Notes under the pieces: model-generated | What the model was told of the DNA's origin: nothing | The model's database searches: none | What the model saw: the letters and a program-made list of their open reading frames with translations, nothing else | Assembly: GCA_002506425.1 (NCBI GenBank) | Contig: DAXO01000044.1 | Span: 20,968-30,328 of the forward strand | Reading direction: 5' to 3' | Length of the DNA: 9,361 nt | From: Methanomassiliicoccaceae archaeon UBA480 | GTDB taxonomy: Archaea; Thermoplasmatota; Thermoplasmata; Methanomassiliicoccales; Methanomethylophilaceae | Part shown: positions 1 to 6,296 of the stretch, one piece after another | Layout of the letters: every line of letters starts with the position of its first letter | Numbering within the stretch: the first letter of the stretch is position 1 | Position numbers and translations under genes: made by a program

Positions 1-22
1 GTATCGGACAGGTCTCCAAGGT
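1..22 (+). repeat. 22-nt direct repeat in pstS, copy 1
   Basis: This stretch is identical to 790-811 and encodes the same residues (IGQVSK plus flanking bases) in the same frame. The spacing is 789 nt, exactly 263 codons, about the length of one PstS domain, so it marks a tandem domain duplication within the gene. The left edge is set by the window, so the true repeat may be longer. Confidence 0.9.
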
Positions 23-815
23 TTCTGGAGGAACCGAAGAAGAGGCTACTGCCCACGCTGTCAAGCTGAACGGTGTCGAGGCCAACGACAGCAATGTCGT
101 CAACGGAAGCTACGATATCAAGAGGAACCTGGTTCTCGTCACGAAGGGCGAGCCCAGCGGAAACGTCGCAGCTTTCCTCAGCTGGGTCACCAGCGAGGAG
201 GGTCAGAAGATCCTCGGAGAGGAATTCGTCAAACTCGACAAGTACACCACTGCAACCGAGCCCACCAAGGACGGACAGACCACCATCACCCTCGGTGGAT
301 CCACGTCTCTGAGCGAGACCGCTGGAAAGCTCACCGCAGCCTACATGGAGAAATACCCCTTCCTTAAACTCAGCGTTCAGGGAGGAGGATCCGGAGCCGG
401 AGAGAAGGGAGCCGACGCAGGCACCTTCGACATCGGAATGCTCTCCAGAGACATGGGATCCAGCTACGAAGGCAACCTCGTTCCCCTGACCATCGGACAG
501 GACGGAGTCGCCGTCATCGTCAACGTTGCCGGAGTCAATGATCTGACCACCGAGCAGGTCGCCAAGCTCTTCAGCGGCGAGATCAAGAACTGGAAGGAGG
601 TCGGAGGACCCGACAAGTCCGTCCAGGTCATCATCCGTGAGGATGGATCCGGAACCCGCGAGTGCTTCGACAAGGCAATGACTGCAATCGATGCAGACTG
701 GAAGCCCGTCACCGGCGCAGTGTCCTGCGGCTCTACCGGACTTGTCATCTCCAACGTCCAGACCACCGAGGGATCCATCGGATACATCAGTATCGGACAG
801 GTCTCCAAGGTCTGA
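1..815 (+). CDS. pstS: Phosphate ABC transporter substrate-binding protein PstS, tandem-domain, 5' partial
   Basis: Extracytoplasmic phosphate receptor of the Pst importer. The open frame enters the window at base 3 and gives 270 visible residues. Visible residues 1-79 are the C-terminal part of one PstS domain (GYISIGQ-type strand, then TKGEPSGNVAAFLSWV and SEEGQKIL, which in the family close the fold). A second domain starts at about base 240 with ITLGGSTSLSE, followed by GGGSGAG, FDIGMLSRDM, a KLFSGEIKNWKEVGG segment and the phosphate-loop motif REDGSGTRE near 636-662. These supply the Thr/Ser, Ser, Asp and Arg-Ser-Gly-Thr ligands known for PstS. The second domain ends at GYISIGQVSKV and a stop, so it lacks the closing segment of about 72 residues seen in the first. 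Signal peptide and start lie upstream of the window. Codon use is strongly biased (AAG, ATC, GGA), suggesting high expression. pstCA follows 14 nt later. Family assignment is firm; the fold of the truncated domain is uncertain. Confidence 0.93.
   Translation, partial: IGQVSKVSGGTEEEATAHAVKLNGVEANDSNVVNGSYDIKRNLVLVTKGEPSGNVAAFLSWVTSEEGQKILGEEFVKLDKYTTATEPTKDGQTTITLGGSTSLSETAGKLTAAYMEKYPFLKLSVQGGGSGAGEKGADAGTFDIGMLSRDMGSSYEGNLVPLTIGQDGVAVIVNVAGVNDLTTEQVAKLFSGEIKNWKEVGGPDKSVQVIIREDGSGTRECFDKAMTAIDADWKPVTGAVSCGSTGLVISNVQTTEGSIGYISIGQVSKV
790..811 (+). repeat. 22-nt direct repeat in pstS, copy 2
   Basis: Second copy of the 22-nt identity at 1-22. Immediately downstream the two copies diverge: copy 1 reads on through an SGGTEEE stretch, while copy 2 meets TGA at 813-815. 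Confidence 0.9.
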
Positions 816-829
816 AGGGGCTGAATAAT

Positions 830-2821
830 ATGGAAACATATCAGTACGGCCTTAAGAAGGGAAACAGGGCCGATAGTGACAAGATAATGAAGTATGTGCT
901 GTTGGCAGTCTCTTCTCTGGCTGTGCTGATAGTCTTACTAATTATCTTATTCACCCTGGGTAACAGCGTCACCGCAATCAAGGAGGTCGGTATTCTCGAC
1001 TTCCTGTTCGGTGATGTCTGGCACCCTTCTCAGGGTGATTATGGGGCTCTGCCCCTCATCACCGGTTCGGTGCTCGTTACACTGGGTTCGATGGTCATCG
1101 CCGTCCCTGTGGGGCTCGCATGCGCCATCTACATATCCGAGATAGCTCCTGCGAAGATTCGCACCACTCTGAAGCCCATCATCGAGCTGTTCTCGGCCAT
1201 ACCCTCGGTCGTTTTCGGTTTCATCGGAATGATGTTGTTCATTCCGCTGCTGAAGGACCTGTTCCCCGACGAGCAGCTTTTCAGCAATTCCTGGCTCGCC
1301 GCATCGATGGTCCTGGCCCTCATGGCGATGCCGACTATAATCTCTGTATCCGAGGATGCGATCCATGCAGTTCCCAGGTCTTATAGAGAAGCTTCACTGG
1401 CTATGGGAGCGACCAAATGGGAGTCCATAATCAAGGTCGTCGTTCCGGCGGCTATATCCGGAATTTCTGCCGCCATCATCCTCGGAGTCGGAAGGGCTAT
1501 CGGAGAGACTATGGCGGTTCTCATGCTTACCGGAAACGCTCCAATGATCCCCGATCCTCTTTGGAATGTTTTCTCACTGATCAGTACATTGACGGGAACG
1601 ATTGCACTGCAGCTGCCCGAGTCTGTTTCGGGATCTGTTACGCAGTCCGCGCTCTTCGAGCTCGGTGTCGTGCTCATGATCATAGTTCTGATCATCAACA
1701 TCCTGTCCAGGCAGGTCGTCAAATCGGCCAAGAGGAAGACCGGAGAGATATCCGGCAAATCGCGCATTTCATCGATGCTCGGTCGCTCGTCATCTTTCGT
1801 AAAGACTGCTTCCCTTATATCGGATAATAAGACAAACCTGATGAAAGTAGCCGTATACGTCGCAGTTTTCATCGGTGTATGGATGTTCTCTTCGCTCCTG
1901 ACCAGTGATCTCACGGCAATAATAGCAGCGGTTCTGGTCACGGCAGTGCTAGCAGCACTCGGCTACGTCATGGATCAGGTCGATTCTACAGCGAACGAGA
2001 AAGTATGCATCGGCGGAGTCACGGCAGTCATGGGCGCAGTCGTCCTGTTGCTCGTGGTAATCGTGGCCTATATCGTGATGAAGGGCCTTCCTGCCATCAA
2101 TCTGGATTTCCTCACCACCAGTCCGTCGCCCGACGGAAGAAGCGGTGGAATCTATCCTGCGATAATCGGAACCCTCGAACTTATAGCCGGTACAGCCCTC
2201 ATTGCGTTCCCTATAGGCATCCTCACAGGAGTCTATCTCAACGAGTACTCCAAGGACACTGCTTTCACGAGGATTATCCGCGAGGCAATCGATCTGCTCA
2301 ACGGAACGCCTTCGATCGTCTTCGGTATGTTCGGAATGGTGTTCTTCGTCATATACTTCGGAATGGGATACAGTCTGCTGGCCGGATGGATAACGTTGGC
2401 CTTCATGATTCTCCCTGTTGTCATCAGGACCACCGAAGAGGCGCTCAAATCTGTTCCCAAGGATCTGAGAGAGGCGTCCAGGGCGATGGGCGCTACCAAA
2501 TGGAAGACTATCTACAAGGTCGTCATCCCCGCCGCGATGGGGGGAATAGTTACTGGATCCATCCTTTCCATAGGACGTGCCGCAGGAGAGACAGCGCCGA
2601 TCATGTTGACAGCGGCTGTCATCTCGCAGCCGAGCCTCGCTGGTTCCGTGCTCGATCCGGTCATGGCTCTTCCTCTGCACCTGTATCACCTGGCGATGGA
2701 CCTTCCTGGAACCACTGAACTCCAGTATGCAACAGCCACTGTACTGCTCGTCGTCGTATTGCTGTTCTTCGTCGCCGCATCTATAGTCAGAAACCACTAC
2801 AGCAAGAAAGTCAGGTGGTGA
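830..2821 (+). CDS. pstCA: Phosphate ABC transporter permease, PstC-PstA fusion
   Basis: Membrane channel of the Pst importer, 663 residues. In most organisms this is two proteins. The PstC half covers about residues 1-300: TM segment 21-43, then a permease core whose EAA loop, the site that docks on PstB, is at 187-211 (EASLAMGATKWESI). The PstA half covers about 335-663, with a second EAA loop at 548-571 (EASRAMGATKWKTI). GRAIGET (221-227) and GRAAGET (582-588) are matching motifs after each loop. The join at 295-335 is polar, basic and serine-rich, probably cytoplasmic. Two short hydrophobic segments at about 337-381 precede the usual first PstA helix (396-418), so this half seems to have extra helices. 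The ATG at 830 was chosen because the in-frame upstream extension to 662 is only an out-of-frame reading of pstS. GAAGGGG at 814-820 could serve as a weak ribosome site. pstB follows after 4 nt. Confidence 0.95.
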   Translation: METYQYGLKKGNRADSDKIMKYVLLAVSSLAVLIVLLIILFTLGNSVTAIKEVGILDFLFGDVWHPSQGDYGALPLITGSVLVTLGSMVIAVPVGLACAIYISEIAPAKIRTTLKPIIELFSAIPSVVFGFIGMMLFIPLLKDLFPDEQLFSNSWLAASMVLALMAMPTIISVSEDAIHAVPRSYREASLAMGATKWESIIKVVVPAAISGISAAIILGVGRAIGETMAVLMLTGNAPMIPDPLWNVFSLISTLTGTIALQLPESVSGSVTQSALFELGVVLMIIVLIINILSRQVVKSAKRKTGEISGKSRISSMLGRSSSFVKTASLISDNKTNLMKVAVYVAVFIGVWMFSSLLTSDLTAIIAAVLVTAVLAALGYVMDQVDSTANEKVCIGGVTAVMGAVVLLLVVIVAYIVMKGLPAINLDFLTTSPSPDGRSGGIYPAIIGTLELIAGTALIAFPIGILTGVYLNEYSKDTAFTRIIREAIDLLNGTPSIVFGMFGMVFFVIYFGMGYSLLAGWITLAFMILPVVIRTTEEALKSVPKDLREASRAMGATKWKTIYKVVIPAAMGGIVTGSILSIGRAAGETAPIMLTAAVISQPSLAGSVLDPVMALPLHLYHLAMDLPGTTELQYATATVLLVVVLLFFVAASIVRNHYSKKVRW

Positions 2822-2825
2822 ATCT

Positions 2826-3731
2826 ATGAAATTCATCAAGAAGAAAGAAGCGAAGGCCGATAATGAACCGGCCAAGAAGGAGATGGCGGCGGAGGTCGAT
2901 GAGCACACCGCATCCGATATCAACTACCGCGAGTGGCTGGTGAACAAGGACTCCATAGTCGCCAATATCGAGAAGGACGACCTGTGCCTGGACATCAGGG
3001 ATTTCAATCTCTGGTACGGCAACAAGCAGGCCCTCTTCTCAGTGGAGCTCCCGGTCAAGACCAAGTCGATCACCGCTCTGATCGGACCTTCCGGTTGCGG
3101 AAAGTCCACCATGCTCAGGAGCATCAACAGGATGAACGACCTTGTCGAGGGCTGCAGGATCGAGGGAACCATCGATTTCCACGGAGAGGACCTGTACGCG
3201 GTCGACGTGGACATCAATGCCCTGAGGACCCGTATCGGGATGATCTTCCAGAAGCCCAACCCCTTCCCCATGACGATCAGGGAGAATATCACCTACGGCC
3301 CCAAGATCCACGGGGTCAAGGACAAGAAGGAGCTCAACGAGATCGTGGAGAGGTGCCTCCAGCAGGCCGCCCTCTACGACGAGGTCGCCGACCGTCTCGA
3401 CACCTCTGCCCTCGGACTCTCCGGAGGACAGCAGCAGAGGCTGTGCATAGCCCGCGCTCTGTCCGTGAACCCCGAAGTCATCCTGATGGACGAGCCCACA
3501 TCGGCTCTGGACCCGATCGCCACATCCAAGATCGAGGATCTCGCCATCGAATTGAAGAAGGACTACACTGTTGCCATCGTCACCCACAACATGCAGCAGG
3601 CTTCCAGGATCAGCGATTACACCGGATTCATGTATCTCGGCAAAATGATCGAGTTCAACGAGACCGGCACCATGTTCAACAAGCCGGAGAAGGAGATGAC
3701 TGAGCGTTATCTCACCGGTAGGTTCGGATGA
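2826..3731 (+). CDS. pstB: Phosphate ABC transporter ATP-binding protein PstB
   Basis: Cytoplasmic ATPase that powers phosphate import through PstCA; 301 residues. Walker A is GPSGCGKS (87-94), the Q-loop glutamine is Q142 in FQKPNPFPMTIREN, the signature is LSGGQQQR (198-205), Walker B with catalytic Glu is VILMDEP (218-224), the D-loop is SALD (226-229) and the H-loop His is H254. FQKPNPFPM is typical of PstB rather than of other ABC ATPases. All catalytic elements are intact. The core starts near residue 52, so there is a charged Lys/Glu-rich N-terminal extension of about 50 residues. An AGGTGG ribosome site at 2813-2818, overlapping the end of pstCA, supports the ATG at 2826. The stop is 4 nt before phoU. 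Confidence 0.97.
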   Translation: MKFIKKKEAKADNEPAKKEMAAEVDEHTASDINYREWLVNKDSIVANIEKDDLCLDIRDFNLWYGNKQALFSVELPVKTKSITALIGPSGCGKSTMLRSINRMNDLVEGCRIEGTIDFHGEDLYAVDVDINALRTRIGMIFQKPNPFPMTIRENITYGPKIHGVKDKKELNEIVERCLQQAALYDEVADRLDTSALGLSGGQQQRLCIARALSVNPEVILMDEPTSALDPIATSKIEDLAIELKKDYTVAIVTHNMQQASRISDYTGFMYLGKMIEFNETGTMFNKPEKEMTERYLTGRFG

Positions 3732-3735
3732 TACT

Positions 3736-4383
3736 ATGCAGAGATTCGAAGACGATATCGATTCGGTCGTAGCCGAGACCAACGACATGGCCACTCTGGC
3801 CGTGGATATGCTGGAGAGGGCCATACAGGCCGTCAAGGACGGGGATGTGGAGCTCGCCGACACTATAATCTCGGATCAGGACAAGATCGAGAAGTTCGAT
3901 GACGAGATCGAAGAGGCAGCGATCAGGATCCTCACCATCTACCAGCCCACCGCTGGCGACACGAGGACGATCGCAACCGTCCTCAAGTCCATCACGCATC
4001 TCGAAAGGATAGCCAAGTACAGCACCAACATCGCTACCGCGACGAAGTACCTGGCGGACAAGCCGACCTATGAGGTCGTCGAGCTCATCGGCCCCGCAGG
4101 AGATCTGGCCCTCAGCCTCGTGAAAAGGGTCGTCAACGGCTTCAAGAATAGGAGCATCGATGGATTCGACAAGATTCCTGAGCTCGACGACCGCCTTGAC
4201 GAGGCGATGAAGTCGGATCTCGAGGAGATCGTCCAGTTCATCAACTCCCATGCCGGAAGCGCTGACGTGTGCATCTACTACATCTCGGTTCTCAAGTTCC
4301 TCGAGAGGGTAGGAGACCACGCCTGCAAGATGGCCGAGAAGGTCAGCTTCATGGTCACCGGCAAGCACGCGACCATAAACTGA
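3736..4383 (+). CDS. phoU: Phosphate transport regulator PhoU
   Basis: Cytoplasmic all-helical regulator of Pst transport and phosphate signalling; 215 residues, the usual size. It contains two repeated three-helix bundles. The PhoU hallmark E/DxxxD-type metal-binding helix appears intact in the second repeat as KFLERVGDHACKMAE (187-201). In the first repeat the matching helix is THLERIAKYSTNIA (87-100), where the usual Gly-Asp-His is Ala-Lys-Tyr. DKIEKFDDEIEEAA (49-62) and IPELDDRLDEAM (147-158) supply the acidic helices. Last gene of the pst operon, 4 nt after pstB. No histidine kinase or PhoB-like regulator is present nearby, so the partner here may be the transporter itself (inference). 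Confidence 0.95.
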   Translation: MQRFEDDIDSVVAETNDMATLAVDMLERAIQAVKDGDVELADTIISDQDKIEKFDDEIEEAAIRILTIYQPTAGDTRTIATVLKSITHLERIAKYSTNIATATKYLADKPTYEVVELIGPAGDLALSLVKRVVNGFKNRSIDGFDKIPELDDRLDEAMKSDLEEIVQFINSHAGSADVCIYYISVLKFLERVGDHACKMAEKVSFMVTGKHATIN

Positions 4384-4397
4384 ATAAACCGTTTACC

Positions 4398-4415
4398 GCG
4401 GGGGTGTCCCCCCGC
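4398..4415. terminator. GC-rich hairpin between convergent genes
   Basis: A 7-bp perfect stem (GCGGGGG / CCCCCGC) with a TGTC loop lies 14 nt after the phoU stop and 7 nt before the stop of the opposing gene. It is placed to end transcripts from both sides. Neither flank has a long T-run (ATATTCTT on the plus side), and archaeal termination relies mainly on U-tracts, so its function as a terminator is inferred. Confidence 0.5.
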
Positions 4416-4422
4416 ATATTCT

Positions 4423-4995
4423 TCAGATGCCACCATCGGCGAAGGCGCCCTTCTTGAGGTACAGCAGCACCGTCATCAGGATTCCTATCACGAACAGAGG
4501 GATTCCGATGAAGCTGTACAGAGAGAAGCAGCAGATCCCCAGGCAGGCGATGGAGGATGCGAGGCAGAGGCCCAAGGTCAACTTCCAGTCATCAGCCTTT
4601 CTGCAGAAGATGTAGCAGACGATGGCCAGTATCCCGCTTGCTGCAAGGAATCCCATGCTGAGGCTCATCATGACGGGCAGACTGTCTGTCCATACGGGCA
4701 TGTAGCCTGACATGTCCATGCCGGCCGCATCGCTCATCATCGAGATCATGTCGTTGTATTCCGCCTCCGTCAATCCGATGGTCGTCAGCGCATCCATGAG
4801 TCCGAGCACTGTTGCAAGGATTCCGTATCCGAGGATGAGGATGGCGAAGGAGAGGCTCGGCTTCGCGACGGCTCTCGTATACGACGGAACCGCGGCTGCG
4901 GCGGACGGATCGGTCGTGGCGCCGCACTCGGGGCAGAACGCTGCGCCGTCGGGAAGCTCGGCACCGCATTTGGTGCAGAATCTATTTCCTTCCAT
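4423..4995 (-). CDS. Zinc-ribbon membrane protein of unknown function
   Basis: 190 residues. The N-terminus is a short zinc ribbon with two CxxC knuckles, FCTKCG (C7, C10) and FCPECG (C21, C24), typical of archaeal zinc_ribbon_2-type proteins. An Ala/Pro/Ser linker follows, then about four hydrophobic helices near 48-70, 107-131, 138-160 and 163-181. The loop between the first two (71-106) is Met- and Asp-rich. The last helix ends in KKGAFADGG, so the C-terminus is probably cytoplasmic, as is the ribbon. No catalytic motif was recognised. No Shine-Dalgarno precedes the ATG at 4995 (the upstream bases read CCTCCC), but a TATA-like element sits about 29 nt upstream, so the message may be leaderless. 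It converges on phoU and is divergent from the orphan gene at 5114. Real gene: likely; role: unknown. Confidence 0.8.
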   Translation of the reverse strand: MEGNRFCTKCGAELPDGAAFCPECGATTDPSAAAAVPSYTRAVAKPSLSFAILILGYGILATVLGLMDALTTIGLTEAEYNDMISMMSDAAGMDMSGYMPVWTDSLPVMMSLSMGFLAASGILAIVCYIFCRKADDWKLTLGLCLASSIACLGICCFSLYSFIGIPLFVIGILMTVLLYLKKGAFADGGI

Positions 4996-5018
4996 GAGGG
5001 GAGGTAGGGCGCTTACGT

Positions 5019-5029
5019 AGATTATCTTT
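5019..5029 (-). promoter_or_regulatory. TATA-like element for the zinc-ribbon gene
   Basis: Read on the minus strand this is AAAGATAATCT, centred about 29 nt upstream of the ATG at 4995. That spacing would place transcription start close to the start codon. Assigned by position and AT content only; no upstream BRE purine run was confirmed. Confidence 0.35.
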
Positions 5030-5085
5030 CAGATGCGCTCGCTCCTGCTAAGATCATCGTGTCAAAGTGACTCCATTAGCGGTCG

Positions 5086-5094
5086 TTTTTATTC
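5086..5094 (+). promoter_or_regulatory. TATA-like element for the gene at 5114
   Basis: TTTTTATTC lies in otherwise mixed sequence, centred about 25 nt upstream of the ATG at 5114. This is the archaeal TATA-to-start distance expected for a leaderless message and is the main reason for choosing 5114 over the in-frame ATG at 5033. No Shine-Dalgarno is present before 5114. Confidence 0.45.
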
Positions 5095-5113
5095 TGCATC
5101 GCATCGAAACCGT

Positions 5114-5950
5114 ATGAACCATCGCTTCGAAAGTCAAGACGGCTCCTATTGGGGGATCTGGATGAGGTCGGTCGACGGGATGTGCTCAGACGATATCGCC
5201 GGCATGATGGCGAGCACCGCGCAATCCCGGAGGATGCTGAGGGAGGGCGACTGCATCTCCTTCGCACGCAATGAGATGGAGTTGTCGAGAATCGACGGCT
5301 GCCGGGAGGAGTCCGCCTTCATGATATTCCGTTCGGTTCTGGGCAGGGTATGCGAGGGGATACTCGGCGGAGAGGTCTACGACAGAAGCCTTCTGGAATC
5401 CTCTAGGATCATCTTCGGGGGCGGACGGCTCCTGTTCAGAAGTATGGCTTCGGGCCTGGAGATGCTTATCCTTCGCTGCTCCGGTGCGCTCCGGTTCGAT
5501 CCAGATCAGGCGATCGACGATGCGATCGAGGCCTTCATCGAATCGTACCGGCAATGCATCGGTTCGGATAAGATGTCGATCGCCTCCGATCTCGCCCGTT
5601 CGATGGGACGTATTGCATCGCAGAAAGGTTCTGAAAGGGCTAGTATGCCGTTCCCTGGAGTGATGGAGCGTATAACGGTGCTCGGGATATTCGGCGCCAT
5701 ACTGAAGAGCTCTCTCGATAACGGATGCGTGCCGGGTTCAGACGAGATCGTTGCCATAATCGATCGTCTGCCTCGCTGCTGGAGCGATGGAACGGCATCA
5801 TGTCTCAACGGCATCAGCCGTGACCTCGGAGGAAGCTACCGGGTTTCGGTCATAGATGCGGTGAACGGGTATCTCGAAGTACCTGCGCTCACGCCTTTCC
5901 GACGAGATCGGCGCAGACCCGCCCGTCACCGCAGGGCGCATCTATCCTGA
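5114..5950 (+). CDS. Hypothetical protein, no recognised family
   Basis: 278 residues from the ATG at 5114 (begins MNHRFESQDGSYWGIWMRS). I do not recognise a domain. It looks soluble and mainly helical, with no signal peptide or membrane helix. Eight cysteines are scattered (residues 24, 47, 63, 80, 122, 148, 205, 222, with one more at 230) without a CxxC pair. An acidic helix is seen at 129-146 (DPDQAIDDAIEAFIESY). The last 20 residues (259-278) are very arginine-rich and lie over the 3' end of the opposing gene, so they look like read-through into antisense sequence rather than conserved protein. A longer form starting at 5033 would cover the promoter region and is disfavoured. Codon use is G/C-ending and consistent with coding, though less biased than in the pst genes. 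Neighbours give no functional hint. Confidence 0.65.
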   Translation: MNHRFESQDGSYWGIWMRSVDGMCSDDIAGMMASTAQSRRMLREGDCISFARNEMELSRIDGCREESAFMIFRSVLGRVCEGILGGEVYDRSLLESSRIIFGGGRLLFRSMASGLEMLILRCSGALRFDPDQAIDDAIEAFIESYRQCIGSDKMSIASDLARSMGRIASQKGSERASMPFPGVMERITVLGIFGAILKSSLDNGCVPGSDEIVAIIDRLPRCWSDGTASCLNGISRDLGGSYRVSVIDAVNGYLEVPALTPFRRDRRRPARHRRAHLS

Positions 5951-6296
5951 CTATCCTATCGTCGACGATATAGACGGTCGTTCCATCTGAAGAGTAGGTA
6001 TCCGCATCGCTGCCTCCTACGACGGTCCTTCCTTCGTAGGAGTATCCGCGAGGGACGCCGTCCTTCGTGAACACGACGATCTCGAATTTCGTGTAGTCAT
6101 CGAGTTCGAAAACGAATCTGTTGACCACTTCGTACGATTCGGTGTATCTCTCATAAGAAACGGATCCCTCGCCTCTGCTCAACTCGTATTCGAGGCCGTC
6201 CTCTTCGTCCAATAAGCCGGAGAGGATCAGGAACGATATGCAGGATATCACGCAGAGAACCGTCATCACGGCGGCAGGGATGATTCCACGCTTCAA
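5889..6296 (-). CDS. Small signal-anchor protein at the end of the ABC importer operon
   Basis: 135 residues from a TTG start: MKRGIIPAAVMTVLC, then a hydrophobic run to about residue 29, then a polar domain (30-135) rich in Tyr, Val, Asp and Glu. The layout is that of a secreted or membrane-anchored protein with its body outside the cell. VISC at 16-19 resembles a lipobox, but the hydrophobic run continues past it, so a lipoprotein is doubtful. The outer part contains strand-like alternations (FEIVVFTKDGVPRGYSYEG, TTVYIVDDRIVRI) and may be a small beta domain. TTG at 6296 overlaps the upstream TGA as TTGA and has GGAGTGG seven nt before it; the alternative ATG at 6266 has no ribosome site and would lose the Lys-Arg before the helix. 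Family unknown; an accessory role in the importer is inferred from coupling only. Confidence 0.65.
   Translation of the reverse strand: MKRGIIPAAVMTVLCVISCISFLILSGLLDEEDGLEYELSRGEGSVSYERYTESYEVVNRFVFELDDYTKFEIVVFTKDGVPRGYSYEGRTVVGGSDADTYSSDGTTVYIVDDRIVRIDAPCGDGRVCADLVGKA

Noticed and set aside
662..829. Upstream in-frame extension of the PstC-PstA frame
   Set aside because: It overlaps the well-supported pstS coding sequence out of frame and gives a non-membrane, His/Arg-rich peptide; METYQYGLKK at 830 fits a PstC start.
1949..2923. Long minus-strand open frame opposite pstCA and pstB
   Set aside because: It is Arg/His/Asp-rich, low in hydrophobic order, and lies antisense to clear PstA and PstB motifs.
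3039..3863. Minus-strand open frame opposite pstB and phoU
   Set aside because: It is a shadow of the strongly biased codons of pstB, with no family features.
3712..4368. Minus-strand open frame opposite phoU
   Set aside because: It covers phoU almost exactly, and its LVE/DDL-rich composition is the mirror of PhoU codons.
4385..4395. Small inverted repeat TAAAC-C-GTTTA after phoU
   Set aside because: Five-base arms with a one-base centre are too short to fold or to call an operator; the hairpin at 4398-4415 is the better signal.
5033..5113. Longer start for the orphan protein
   Set aside because: It would translate across the TATA-like element; the added residues (MRSLLLRSS...) look non-coding, and 5114 has promoter spacing in its favour.
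6239..6245. Lipobox (VISC) in the small anchored protein
   Set aside because: The hydrophobic run continues about ten residues past the Cys, which argues against cleavage and lipidation there.
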